Shown here: in pieces, positions 15,535 through 24,689 of the stretch
How the letters are laid out: the number at the start of each line of letters is the position of its first letter
Numbering within the stretch: position 1 is the first letter of the stretch
Assembly: GCF_048060095.1 (NCBI RefSeq)
Contig: NZ_JBLUOA010000009.1
Location: 1-55,062 of the forward strand
Direction of reading: 5' to 3'
Source: JBLUOA01 sp048060095
Lineage (GTDB): Bacteria; Pseudomonadota; Alphaproteobacteria; Rhodobacterales; Rhodobacteraceae
DNA: 55,062 bases
Notes under the pieces: model-generated
What the model saw: only the letters and a program-made list of their open reading frames with translations
What the model was told of the DNA's origin: nothing
Database searches by the model: none
Translations under genes and position numbers: made by a program

Positions 15535-17872
15535 TGCCGTCCATGCTGTCACGGGCGAGGTCTTTCGGGATGGCTGGAGCCGCGTCCGGGGCTCGATGCA
15601 AGGTCTGCACGTGGCTAAGCAGACCCAGCTTAGGCGCGCGGCATCCGGGCATCGGCCAGCGGTGTTCAAAGCTATCCGGGGCGGGGGCACGCATACCAAA
15701 TCGCAGCTCGCAAACCAGCTCGATTACCTAACGACCAAGTCCACCCATATCGTGGACAGTAGCGGGTTCCTGGATGGCAAGTCCAAGCTCGAGGCGGGTG
15801 ACATCAAGGATCTGACCGAGCGTTTTGCCAAACGGTGGGATGCGGCCTTCAAACCCAAGCTCGGGCAGACCACCCACATGCTCATGTCCTTCCCCATCGG
15901 CACGCGCGGGGAGGATGTGCGCGACATCGCGACGGATGTGGCCGAGCGGTTCTTCCAGACCGACGCGGGGCATTTCGACTACATCATCGCGGTGCATGAG
16001 GACCGCGATCACCCGCATGCGCATCTGGTGTTGAACCGCCGCTCGCAGGAAGGCGAGTTCTTTTTCCTCGGGCGCAACCATCGCTTCAACTATGACGACT
16101 TCCGCCTCGCCATGGTCGAGGAGGCGGAGAAGTACGGCGTGCGCCTGGAGGCCACGCGCCGCGTCGATCGGGGGGTTGTGCATTACCCCGCCCGGACCCG
16201 CGAGGTCTATGCTGCCAAGGAAGAGGGGCGCGCACCCCGCGAGCGGGAACGTGTGGGGACCGACTTGACGCGGACGCTGGCGGAGATCGCCAACACCAGA
16301 ACCGTCTACCATTCGCTTGCCGTGGAGGCCTCCCGGGAGACCTCCGAGGTCCGCGGGGCCCGCGAAGACATTGCCGCGGCACTCTTCCGCGCGGGCGAGG
16401 TGCTGGCGCGCGGCGGGCAGGTGGACCGAACAGGAGATGTGTATATGGCCGAGGATCAAAGCTTCGAGGATCTGAGAAGCCTCTATGCGGAAAAGCTCGC
16501 GCGGGTGCAGGGCATGATCGCCGAGAAGTCTGACGCGGAACGTCCCGTGCTGGAAAAGCGCCTCATCGAGATCCAGACGCAGGTCCAGCACATGCAGCCC
16601 TTGGGGCTGCGATCATCCACGCTGTCAGAGACCCCCTCGGAGGGCGGGATCTATTCCGAAGCCAATATCGACGCCAGCCAGCGCGAGCGTCTGGCAGAGC
16701 CCGATCTGAGATCGCGCATTGACGCGGCACTACACGGCACCGGGATCAGCACATCGGAAGTGGTGGCCCGGATCGAGACGGGCGCGTCAAATGCAGCGCT
16801 GGAGCATCAATGGATCGCAGATGATCTTGCCAAGGTGGCCGAGGCACGCGATCTGAACCTCGAACGCCGCGCCGATCTGGAACAGGCCCGCGACATTCTC
16901 AACGATGTACATGTGGAACTTGGCACGCTGTTGGAGCGCGAGAACGTGCTGCGCCGGGATGGCGTCATGGAAGCGGAACCGGTCAGCGAGCGGTTCCATT
17001 ATCATGAGGGCGCGGTGCGGGAGATGGAAGGGACAATCCGTCAGGAGATGCGCGCAGAGGGCCTGACAGCGCAGCAGGTGGAGGACCGGGACTGGGAGGT
17101 TGTCTCACGGGCGGAGCGCCGGATCGAGGCGGAGCAGCGCGCGTATCTCGCGGCACACCCGGATCTGCTCGCACGCCCTGGCGATGTGATTGACCGGACT
17201 GAGCCCTACAGGGAGACCATTACCGATGCAGCCCGCGCCAGCGAGATCACCCGCGAGGTCGACCGCATCATGGAGGGACGGGACCTTCGCACGCCTGTTG
17301 CAGATGCTGTCACGGATGACTTGCGCGCGCGCTATCCGGACATGCCGTCCCACCTCGCCCGCGGGCTTGGCGCAACCTATGCGGCCGTCGTCGAGATACG
17401 CGACACGGAGGTCATCAATCAGGTCCGCCGCGAAAACGAGATGCGCGACGGGCTTAGGTCTGGCACGCGCGATGCACTCCTCGCAGCCCGCGGTGAAACT
17501 GCGCCGCAGTTTGACCGTGCCGACCGCCTTGCAGACGAGATTGCGCGTGTTCTAGACCATGAGCGGGCGGGGGAGTTGTCCGCGCCCTTCGAGACCGAGG
17601 CGGAGCGGGACGCCTTCCGCGGCGAGATTGCGCGGGTTCTTGATGACCGCCAATTGGGCCGGCTCACATCCGGCGATGCGGATGCGCTTGAGAAGGTTCT
17701 CGAGGACCGCCTGGACCGGCTCTATGTCGCCAAGGTCTATCTGCAATCCGATGCCGCGACGGCCAACACGGAGGCCTTGCGCCAGGTGGTCGATGATCTT
17801 GCCGACACCGAATATGAAAAACACCGCGCGACAGACGTGGATGGCGAGACCGAGCGGGGTCAGGTCCATTGA
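15521..17872 (+). CDS. VirD2-type (MOBP) relaxase
   Basis: This 783-residue relaxase nicks oriT and pilots the strand through the secretion channel. The N-terminal relaxase domain shows a likely catalytic tyrosine in NQLDYLTTKS (Y69) and the metal-binding motif HEDRDHPHAHLVLNRR (histidines at 164, 166 and 168). A long helical, charged C-terminus (about 250-783) without a recognised helicase follows. The start at ATG 15521 overlaps the MobC-like gene; an in-frame ATG at 15515 is possible. The stop overlaps the virD4 start as TTGA. MobC-relaxase-VirD4 on one transcript fits a self-transmissible element. Confidence 0.9.
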   Translation: MRLNDAVHAVTGEVFRDGWSRVRGSMQGLHVAKQTQLRRAASGHRPAVFKAIRGGGTHTKSQLANQLDYLTTKSTHIVDSSGFLDGKSKLEAGDIKDLTERFAKRWDAAFKPKLGQTTHMLMSFPIGTRGEDVRDIATDVAERFFQTDAGHFDYIIAVHEDRDHPHAHLVLNRRSQEGEFFFLGRNHRFNYDDFRLAMVEEAEKYGVRLEATRRVDRGVVHYPARTREVYAAKEEGRAPRERERVGTDLTRTLAEIANTRTVYHSLAVEASRETSEVRGAREDIAAALFRAGEVLARGGQVDRTGDVYMAEDQSFEDLRSLYAEKLARVQGMIAEKSDAERPVLEKRLIEIQTQVQHMQPLGLRSSTLSETPSEGGIYSEANIDASQRERLAEPDLRSRIDAALHGTGISTSEVVARIETGASNAALEHQWIADDLAKVAEARDLNLERRADLEQARDILNDVHVELGTLLERENVLRRDGVMEAEPVSERFHYHEGAVREMEGTIRQEMRAEGLTAQQVEDRDWEVVSRAERRIEAEQRAYLAAHPDLLARPGDVIDRTEPYRETITDAARASEITREVDRIMEGRDLRTPVADAVTDDLRARYPDMPSHLARGLGATYAAVVEIRDTEVINQVRRENEMRDGLRSGTRDALLAARGETAPQFDRADRLADEIARVLDHERAGELSAPFETEAERDAFRGEIARVLDDRQLGRLTSGDADALEKVLEDRLDRLYVAKVYLQSDAATANTEALRQVVDDLADTEYEKHRATDVDGETERGQVH

Positions 17873-19875
17873 GCGCCTCCATGGGAAAAGCGCGGATCGC
17901 CACGGGCGTCCTGCTTGTGACGCTGGTGACCGGGGCCATGGGCTATACCATCGCCTCGGCGGTGCTGACTTACCAAGATCTCGGCTTCGGGGCCGAGATC
18001 GACTTTGCATATATCGCGCAGAACTATCTGGCGATCCTGGACCGCCGCCCGGAGGACGCGCAACTTATTCACCTGATCATCGGCAGCTTCGCTGCCGCCG
18101 GCCTCATGCTGAGCCTCGCCCTCTCCGGGTCCGCCCTGACACGCTTTGGCCAGACCCATTGGCAGAGTGCGCGCGAGATGAAGGCCAATGGCTTCTTCGG
18201 GGCGCCAGGGACCGGGTTCATCCTCGGCAAACTGGGGCCGCCGGGCTCCCGCGCCAATTACATTTGCTCGAAGGTTTTTCCGCATGCGCTGATCGTTGCG
18301 CCCACGGGCCGCGGCAAGACCACGGGCTTCGTCATTCCGAACCTGCTGACCTGGCAAGGCTCCGCCGTGACGCTCGATGTGAAGGGCGAGTGTTTCGAGG
18401 CAACGGCCCGGCACCGCGCAGTCCAAGGCGACAAGGTCTATCGCTTTGCCCCCACCGATTGGGAGGGCAAGCGCACGCATCGTTACAACCCGCTCCTGCG
18501 CATCTATCAACTGAAAGATCCCGCGCGCCAGCAGATGGAATTGCAGCTCCTGGCGACGCTCTTTTTGCAAAGCGACAACGACCGGGTGCAGGGCCTCCTC
18601 AAAGGCGGGATCGATCTCTTCGTGGCGGCAGGCCTGCTGGCCTTCCAGCGCAAGCGCCCGACCTTGGGCGAGATCTACCGCATCGCGGCCTCGGGCGGGA
18701 ACAAGCAGAAGGAGTATTTCGCGCGCGGCCACGAAGTCGACAACCGGGCGGCCAAGCTGATCTTCACGCGGCTCGCTTCGACCAACAACGATACGCTGAC
18801 CTCATACGTCTCGCTCCTGATGACCTCGGGGCTCGATCAATGGCAAAACCCCGCCATCGATGAGGCGACGGCGGTGTCGGACTTTGATTTTCGGACGATC
18901 CGCAAGAAGCCCTTTTCGGTCTATCTCGTCGTCCAGCCGCTGATGGTGAAGCCGCTCGCGCCGCTGATCCGGCTGTTCTTTTCCGATCTCCTGTCCGCCA
19001 TGCAGGAAAAGGACCCCGGGCCGGATGAGCCGTGGCCCGTGATGATCATGCTCGACGAGTTCAATCGCTTGGGCAAGATGCCCATCGTGGTCGAGAGCAT
19101 CGAGACCCTGCGGACCTATCGCGGCCATTTGGCCGTGGTCACCCAAACCATCCCCGCCCTCGATGAAATCTATGGCGAAAACACCCGCCGCGCGCTGCAG
19201 GGCAATGCCGGTGTGAAGCTCTACCTGACGCCCTCTGATGAAAAGACCGTCGAAGAACTCAGCAAGGCTGTCGGCAAGACAACGAAGACCGTCATCACGC
19301 GCTCGCAGTCCATCGGCAAGAACCCCTTTGAAGGGCGCAGCCAATCCACACGGACCGAAGAAAGCTCGTTGCTACCCGAAGATGAGGCACGCCGACTGCC
19401 CCTCGACGAGATCGTCATGGTAATCGATGCGCAAATGCCGGTCCGTGCAAAGCGGATCCAATATTTTGACGATCGGCTGTTCAAGGCGATCCACGCGGCG
19501 CAGACGGGGGAGTTGCCGTTTCCGAAGCCGGGGGGAGGGGGGCCGCAGGGCACGCTGCCGCTGAGTGTGCGGGCCATGCCGATGACGCCGCCACCGAACG
19601 GGTCAAGCAGACCCGAGGCCGATGTTGAGGGCCTGCGCGAAGGTGTTGGCGATCAACCGTCCGGGCAAACTGAACCCAATCCACGGAAGACCGCGCCCGT
19701 CGTTCAAACTGTTGTCGCCGAGGAACAGCGCCAGATGGAGATGGATTTTGAGGGCCAGGTTGCGGATTCCGACACAGTGGATGATGAGGCGCAGATGCGC
19801 TCTGCAGTCGATGGCTTGGACGACATGGAAGAGATGCTGCGAGAGGAGAATGGTGAAAAGCTGGTTGCTCGATAG
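17869..19875 (+). CDS. virD4: VirD4/TraG-type coupling ATPase
   Basis: The 668-residue protein couples the relaxosome to the VirB channel at the inner membrane. Two membrane segments lie near residues 12-35 and 65-87; Walker A is APTGRGKT (144-151) and Walker B is MIMLDEFNRLG (D396, E397). Conserved TraG features such as DVKGECFE and VVTQTIPALDEIYG are present. The C-terminal ~120 residues are Pro/Gly-rich then acidic, as in variable tails of coupling proteins. The start is TTG 17869, overlapping the relaxase stop by 4 bases; ATG 17881 is an alternative. It is the last gene of the mobilisation operon and converges, after about 12 kb of cargo, on the VirB operon. Confidence 0.93.
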   Translation: MSASMGKARIATGVLLVTLVTGAMGYTIASAVLTYQDLGFGAEIDFAYIAQNYLAILDRRPEDAQLIHLIIGSFAAAGLMLSLALSGSALTRFGQTHWQSAREMKANGFFGAPGTGFILGKLGPPGSRANYICSKVFPHALIVAPTGRGKTTGFVIPNLLTWQGSAVTLDVKGECFEATARHRAVQGDKVYRFAPTDWEGKRTHRYNPLLRIYQLKDPARQQMELQLLATLFLQSDNDRVQGLLKGGIDLFVAAGLLAFQRKRPTLGEIYRIAASGGNKQKEYFARGHEVDNRAAKLIFTRLASTNNDTLTSYVSLLMTSGLDQWQNPAIDEATAVSDFDFRTIRKKPFSVYLVVQPLMVKPLAPLIRLFFSDLLSAMQEKDPGPDEPWPVMIMLDEFNRLGKMPIVVESIETLRTYRGHLAVVTQTIPALDEIYGENTRRALQGNAGVKLYLTPSDEKTVEELSKAVGKTTKTVITRSQSIGKNPFEGRSQSTRTEESSLLPEDEARRLPLDEIVMVIDAQMPVRAKRIQYFDDRLFKAIHAAQTGELPFPKPGGGGPQGTLPLSVRAMPMTPPPNGSSRPEADVEGLREGVGDQPSGQTEPNPRKTAPVVQTVVAEEQRQMEMDFEGQVADSDTVDDEAQMRSAVDGLDDMEEMLREENGEKLVAR

Positions 19876-20044
19876 GGTGGTAGGCATCGCCTGTCTGTCA
19901 GGCAGGGCGGAAAGCGGTCTTTCTCTGCAAAGGCGAATTAGCCTAGCAGAATGTCAAAGAGCCGACATTCCACTGACACGGTCTGTGGTAAGATCAACCT
20001 GAGTTATTTGGGCTGGACACAGTGATCCAGTAGTGGAGGCGTCG

Positions 20045-20995
20045 TCATTCAGCCGCGTCAACTTGTTGCGCAACGATTGCTGAAAGCGCTTCTCTAAGCG
20101 CGTTGGCTGTGGCTTCATCAGAATTGGCCAATGCTTCAATAAGGCGTTCACTCGCAGCACTCTGTTCGGCCCGCAGTGTTGAAATCTCTGCGTTGAGGCT
20201 CACCACAGACTGCCGAAGTGCTTCCGCTTCTTGATCACGCATCAACGTAGGCGCGAAAATCTGTCCAGCACCAACAACGACCGCAATTGCTAATGCCAGC
20301 CATCCAACTTTAATGGCTTTGCTCCCCGATTGGTTAGCGTCCTCTGCCGCTCTTTCGAACTTTTGCAGAAACTCCGCAGCGTATGCCTGTAAATCCGTTG
20401 CAACCTGCGCGGACTCATGCGCGATTGCTGAAATCTGAGAGAACTGACTTTCAATACGCTCAAGCTTGCGATTGGTTTCAACGATTGGGCTTTCGATGTG
20501 AAGGTGGTCTAGGTTTGGTATTACCGGCTCAGGGGAAACCATCGAGTCCAATGCATGTTGCTGTTTTTCTATACCTCGAATTACGTCAGCCAACCGGGAC
20601 CCTTCGGTTGCAGTAGCAGACAACTCGCTGAGACGATCGTGAACACCGGACGCCCTCAATTGATCCAACACATCATTGGCGGGCGCTGCGATTTTCGCAG
20701 CCTCAGCTAAAGTCGCAGCGTGTTCTCGCAAAGGATCAAGATGCGCTGAAATACCTTGCGCGGCCTTCACAGCCTCGGACAACCCTCCGTTGCTCAGCGC
20801 GTCCTGCAATTCGTTCACAGCCGAGAAGGCGCCGCTGTCGCAAACCGCATCTTGCAACGATTTCAGGTGCGGATTTGCTTCCTGAAATTGCTCAGCAAGT
20901 TTCTTGCTTTGCTCTTGAAATCTCGCGTCGGCGGCTGCAATCTTCGAGATATCGAAGCCCCGAGACGGCTCTTGCTTACTTTCTTCGGTCACCAC
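20045..20995 (-). CDS. Membrane-anchored coiled-coil protein of unknown function
   Basis: The 316-residue protein is mostly long amphipathic helices (Glu/Ala/Gln/Ser-rich), with one membrane segment near residues 226-248 (VGWLALAIAVVVGAGQIFAP) and a second coiled coil after it. No enzymatic motif is visible. It is divergent from the gene at 21135, with 139 bases between them. Base composition is less GC-rich than in the neighbouring transfer genes, pointing to separate acquisition. It could be a membrane sensor or effector in an accessory system, but nothing in the sequence establishes that. Confidence 0.65.
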   Translation of the reverse strand: MVTEESKQEPSRGFDISKIAAADARFQEQSKKLAEQFQEANPHLKSLQDAVCDSGAFSAVNELQDALSNGGLSEAVKAAQGISAHLDPLREHAATLAEAAKIAAPANDVLDQLRASGVHDRLSELSATATEGSRLADVIRGIEKQQHALDSMVSPEPVIPNLDHLHIESPIVETNRKLERIESQFSQISAIAHESAQVATDLQAYAAEFLQKFERAAEDANQSGSKAIKVGWLALAIAVVVGAGQIFAPTLMRDQEAEALRQSVVSLNAEISTLRAEQSAASERLIEALANSDEATANALREALSAIVAQQVDAAE

Positions 20996-21134
20996 AAAAC
21001 CTTCCAGCTACCTGCAGTCGTTCCACACAATATAGGGGCTTGCCCTACAATTTCTAGGTGTATGGGTGTGGTGTTTGCGCTTGGGATTCCCTATATTCCA
21101 CATAGCGCCAACCTCACGCACGGAGTCTTTGTTT

Positions 21135-22211
21135 ATGGAAGTTTCCCAAGTAGTTCAGTTGTCCGGGTGGCTGGACGATAATTTGAAAGATGTGACGCCG
21201 AAATATTCGGCGCTCGTGAGTGTTTTGCAAAACAACTCTCAGCAACCGTCGCAGCAACCAGTGACCCAACCACTTAAAGAACTTTCCCGCGCATTGGCAG
21301 ACATGCAGACGTCAGAGCTATCGACGCTTCAACTTGGCGTGCTGGAAGAAATGGACGTTGCGAAGTTGGTCGGAAAACAGGGAAAAGCGTGGATCAACCA
21401 CCGTGTTCGTGCGACAACCTACGATCCTGCCACGACCTTTCAGTCGGTTCAGGAAGGACAGCAAAAGCTTGAAGAGGCTCAGCGGCTTCTGCGGGAGTTC
21501 AAGTCGAGTGCTGGTAAGGTTGGGTTTGTTGACGCGCACGAAATTGATGCGCCTACGCCATACGTATTTAACGTGATTTTCCAAGATGACGCATCGATTA
21601 GAAACGTGCGCGACTGGAAGAAAACTGCAACGGATTGGGAATTGATAATTAGCGGCGTGACGGCGGTCGCTGGCGAAAAACCAGAAGATGTTGCTGTGGT
21701 CGGCGCGCAAAACGGCTCCATTATCTACACACTGAGTGCAACGCCGATTGTCACCAAAATATTGGCCACCGTGTCAAAGCACATAGCAAGTATCGCGAAT
21801 GACTATCTGGATTTCGAATTGAAACGCGAAGAACTCCGGCGTTCGAGAATGATGTCGGACGCCATTGAGAAGGACTTGAAGCGGCAAGAAGATGAAAGGC
21901 GCGCCAACGGCAAAGCGCTGATTTTGGAAGCCGTTAAAGGGATTGTGCCAAACGCGAAACCGGAGGAAGTCGCCAAACTGGAAAAGGCGGTAGATCGTCA
22001 CATCAAATTTTCGGAAGACGGTGGTGACGTGGATTTCGTGTTGCCGCCTGAGCTTGACGAAGAGTCGGATGAGTACGACGAAGAGCTCGCGCAAACTGTC
22101 GATGACGTACGCGATCTGATACAAGACTATCGCGCGGAAGTTCAAAAGACAAAGCTTCTCACTTATGTCGAAGACGAAGACGAAGATGACGATGACGAAG
22201 ATGCGAGTTAG
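21135..22211 (+). CDS. Hypothetical protein with central hydrophobic stretch and acidic tail
   Basis: ATG 21135 was chosen because the upstream frame has no homology-like sequence; the ribosome-binding site is weak. The 358-residue protein has an N-terminal helical region with a Gln/Pro patch (NNSQQPSQQPVTQ) and a middle part with NGSIIYTLSATPIVTKILAT. A basic coiled coil follows (ELKREELRRSRMM to KRQEDERRANGK), and the C-terminus is almost all Asp/Glu. I recognise no family. The middle-plus-coiled-coil pattern resembles proteins with a short membrane-associated helix followed by a charged rod. Divergent from 20045-20995 and followed by four small packed genes, it may belong to an uncharacterised accessory locus. 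Confidence 0.65.
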   Translation: MEVSQVVQLSGWLDDNLKDVTPKYSALVSVLQNNSQQPSQQPVTQPLKELSRALADMQTSELSTLQLGVLEEMDVAKLVGKQGKAWINHRVRATTYDPATTFQSVQEGQQKLEEAQRLLREFKSSAGKVGFVDAHEIDAPTPYVFNVIFQDDASIRNVRDWKKTATDWELIISGVTAVAGEKPEDVAVVGAQNGSIIYTLSATPIVTKILATVSKHIASIANDYLDFELKREELRRSRMMSDAIEKDLKRQEDERRANGKALILEAVKGIVPNAKPEEVAKLEKAVDRHIKFSEDGGDVDFVLPPELDEESDEYDEELAQTVDDVRDLIQDYRAEVQKTKLLTYVEDEDEDDDDEDAS

Positions 22212-22303
22212 GGCTTCAATACGTTTCTAATTCACGGTCGGCAGCCATCTTGTGGCATGCGCGGCGTTCATTCTTCAAACCAACAATGAAAGGAATACGG
22301 CAG

Positions 22304-22501
22304 ATGTCGGGCAGCAAATTCAATCCGGGCGACTTGGTGCAACTCAAGTCGGGCGGGCCAAAGATGACGGTTGAGAAGGCATCCAGTGGATACGGCGGCG
22401 ACAGCGCAACATATTATTGCACTTGGTTTTCTGGAGCAAAGCACAACAAGCAAGGCTTTTCAGAGGAAGCGCTTCAGGAATACTCGGAAGACGACGAATG
22501 A
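22304..22501 (+). CDS. DUF2158/YodC-like small protein
   Basis: The 65-residue protein begins MSGSKFNPGDLVQLKSGGPK, then MTVEKASS and YYCTWFSG, which is the DUF2158 (YodC) pattern: a compact beta-barrel-like unit with a conserved FxxGDxVxLKSGGPxMTV core. Function is unknown in the family. AAAGGAAT (22289-22296) is the ribosome-binding site. Its stop overlaps the next start as ATGA, making it the first gene of a four-gene set of small proteins. Confidence 0.75.
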   Translation: MSGSKFNPGDLVQLKSGGPKMTVEKASSGYGGDSATYYCTWFSGAKHNKQGFSEEALQEYSEDDE

Positions 22502-22761
22502 CACCGGTCGAAGCAGCGCAATGGATGTTTGATGAGCTTACCAAGCGAAAGGTACTAGACCAAGAAAACGCCGCTTGGCAACTTACGCGCAAGGACAAAT
22601 CCCTGACGTACCAGAATGACAACGGCAACTTGGCGATAGCTAAGCCTGTCTTGGCGGAGTTTAACAAGCTCACAAAAGGTGACGATGTGGTCTGGTCGCG
22701 ATCTGAGCGACAGTGGCGTTTCAGGAAGAAGTACGACAAGCCCGGAAGGATGCAAGACTGA
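22498..22761 (+). CDS. DUF6953-like small protein
   Basis: The 87-residue product includes EAAQWMFDELTKRKVLDQEN, YQNDNGNLAIAKPVLAEFNK and VVWSRSERQWRFRKKYDKPG. The SERxWRxRxxYDxPGR ending is what I recall from DUF6953 proteins, which are often found in integron cassettes and genomic islands. Function is unknown. The start overlaps the previous stop by 4 bases. Family assignment is from memory and could be wrong. Confidence 0.6.
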   Translation: MTPVEAAQWMFDELTKRKVLDQENAAWQLTRKDKSLTYQNDNGNLAIAKPVLAEFNKLTKGDDVVWSRSERQWRFRKKYDKPGRMQD

Positions 22762-22763
22762 GC

Positions 22764-22952
22764 ATGTCAAAGCGTTATGATATCCGCCGTGTAGCGGACA
22801 TTAAGGCCCCTGACGGGGCCGATGCAGTCTTCTACGAGGTCTGGGAAGTATTCGACTTCGACGGCGAAGAGCGCTCGCACCGGAACGCTGACCTAGCGTT
22901 CAAGACAGAGGCTGAGGCGCAGGCGTGGATTGATAGTCAGGTTTCAGAATGA
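22764..22952 (+). CDS. Small hypothetical protein (62 aa)
   Basis: ATG 22764 lies 2 bases after the previous stop. The product is SKRYDIRRVADIKAPDGADA followed by an aromatic/acidic strand (VFYEVWEVFDFDG) and a helix (EAEAQAWIDSQ). It looks like a small alpha/beta domain with no recognised family. The stop overlaps the next start as ATGA, so it is translated with its neighbours. Confidence 0.55.
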   Translation: MSKRYDIRRVADIKAPDGADAVFYEVWEVFDFDGEERSHRNADLAFKTEAEAQAWIDSQVSE

Positions 22953-23260
22953 GAACTGTACCGACCCTGTACGAAGGCGTCTTGGCAATTATCAAGGCCG
23001 CTGCGAACGAAGCTGACGCCCCTGCCGTGTTTCGCCAACTGGACGAACTGGGATTTCAGAAGGTGGAGGCAACAGACGCCAAGTTTCACGAAGGGTACTT
23101 ACGAACAGAAGGATATGACTCTGTGTTCGTCCAGTATCGGTATTACGATACATCGAAGGCATTCAGCATGCGGCCCGATATGAATGTATTTCTGGTGAAG
23201 CTTCTCGGCCAAGACGCAACTTTGAAGGAGGAGGAGACGAGGTTCTTGGACGAGATCTGA
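22949..23260 (+). CDS. Small hypothetical protein (103 aa)
   Basis: This is the last of four packed small genes (ATGA overlap at 22949). The product shows AVFRQLDELGFQKVEATDAK, then YDSVFVQYRYYDTSKAF, and is rich in aromatic residues in the middle. No motif, signal peptide or membrane helix is seen. The gene ends about 30 bases before an IS3-type transposase relic on the other strand, so the cassette edge may lie here. Confidence 0.55.
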   Translation: MRTVPTLYEGVLAIIKAAANEADAPAVFRQLDELGFQKVEATDAKFHEGYLRTEGYDSVFVQYRYYDTSKAFSMRPDMNVFLVKLLGQDATLKEEETRFLDEI

Positions 23261-23290
23261 ACTGATCCATATTTCGCATAACCTGACCGG

Positions 23291-23350
23291 TCCAAGCCCA
23301 GCCTGGTGCTCTTTCAAAATCCCAATGATCTGCTCCTCGGAATGCGGCAA
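23291..23350 (-). mobile_element. IS3-family transposase OrfA relic
   Basis: On the minus strand, codons from 23350 read PHSEEQIIGILKEHQAGLG, the signature N-terminus of IS3-family (IS51/IS407-like) OrfA proteins (EEQIIGILKEHQAG). After about 19 residues the match ends, and no OrfB, inverted repeat or target duplication is visible nearby. It is a short dead fragment marking an old insertion and deletion between the small-gene cassette and the exporter gene. Confidence 0.6.
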
Positions 23351-23502
23351 GTTAAAGACAGGTACACGCTAGAGCGTATACCGGGACGTGAATGCTTTAG
23401 CTGCTCACGACTTTGCTCATGCAGCGAACGGCAGAATTGGGGGCTGCGCCTGCAGCATCACGACCATCTGCTGGACGGCAGGATTGGGCCGAGGTTGCGG
23501 TT

Positions 23503-24420
23503 CTAAGGAGCCGTGATTGGCGGTGGTTTTCTTCGCTTGCCCGAAAGCGCATTGCCCGCAATGGCCGCGAGCAGAACAGCACCTCCGATCAGAGTGTTCG
23601 CAGTCGCGGTTTCCCCGAGAAACAGCCAGACCCAGAGTGGTCCGAGCAGCACCTCGGCTAAGGACAAAAGGGCGAGTTCTGCGGCGGGTAGGCTACGCGA
23701 TCCTAATGTGTAGAGGATCAGACCTGCGCCGACTTGGAATACCCCCATGCCCATTGCAATGCCGCCATCACTGGGGCTCAGCACGAAGGAGAGCCCGAGG
23801 CCCAAGCATATGGCCGAAGTGATGGCGATCGCGAAAATGCCCGAGAGGAACACCGCTGGCAGCATTTCCCCTGTCCGCCCCCATCGCAACGCCACGGTGA
23901 AGACTGCAAAACCGAATGCCGAACCAAGCGCGGCAAGGCTGCCTTTCAGGGCGACGCCTCCGGACTTGTCGGCGACCATGATCCCGATCCCGCCGATTGC
24001 GACGGCGATCGCTATCCAGGTTGCGGCGCGGACAGGTTCTCGCAGCACTATCCATCCGAGCACCGCAGCCATAAACGGTGCTGTCGCAAACAGAAGCATG
24101 GCATTTGCGACCGAGGTGTTCTGGATCGCGTAGATTCCGCCTGAATAGGCCGCAACCAGTGAAAGCCCTGCGATGACAGCGGGGGCGCCGATGCGTCGGA
24201 TCTGAACAAATGGGCTTTCGCCAGACCGCACGCGGATAAGCACGTAGAGAAACAGCGACATGCTGATCGACCGGTAGAGCAGTATCTGCCACACGACAGC
24301 GTCTTCGATCAGGCGAATACCAAGGCCGACCGTCGACCACAACACACCCGCCGCAAATACGAAGAGCACACCGTACTTGTGGGCATCGGCAGTGGAAGGG
24401 GCTGTGGTGATTGATGTCAT
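23503..24420 (-). CDS. EamA/DMT-family exporter
   Basis: The 305-residue protein has about ten hydrophobic segments in two EamA-like halves (first from about residue 15, second from about residue 160). Typical elements are VANAMLLFATAPFMAAVLGW at the end of helix 4 and AELALLSLAEVLLGPLWVWL in the second half. DMT transporters move small metabolites such as amino acids or drugs across the inner membrane; the substrate is not predictable. It is alone on its strand, flanked by an IS relic and divergent from the methyltransferase operon, so it is probably independent cargo. Confidence 0.85.
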   Translation of the reverse strand: MTSITTAPSTADAHKYGVLFVFAAGVLWSTVGLGIRLIEDAVVWQILLYRSISMSLFLYVLIRVRSGESPFVQIRRIGAPAVIAGLSLVAAYSGGIYAIQNTSVANAMLLFATAPFMAAVLGWIVLREPVRAATWIAIAVAIGGIGIMVADKSGGVALKGSLAALGSAFGFAVFTVALRWGRTGEMLPAVFLSGIFAIAITSAICLGLGLSFVLSPSDGGIAMGMGVFQVGAGLILYTLGSRSLPAAELALLSLAEVLLGPLWVWLFLGETATANTLIGGAVLLAAIAGNALSGKRRKPPPITAP

Positions 24421-24689
24421 GTCTGGCCGATTAAGAATGTCACGTCGTCAAGATTAACCTTGGGACGAGTGTGCCGATCACCCATTTGCGACATTGCCGG
24501 TGGTTGCTGCAGAGTTTCTCGGAGAATCAAAATCGCCAGTAATTTCACGATCGGCAAAAATGGCGGCGTGGTGCCAACGCACGGTATTTCATTGAAGACG
24601 GCCGAATTGGGCCGTTTAAGGCGTCGGTCGCTATCGTCATCGCCCCAAACTTTCTGTAGCATTCGTATGAGTTTACCGACGGACCTTAC

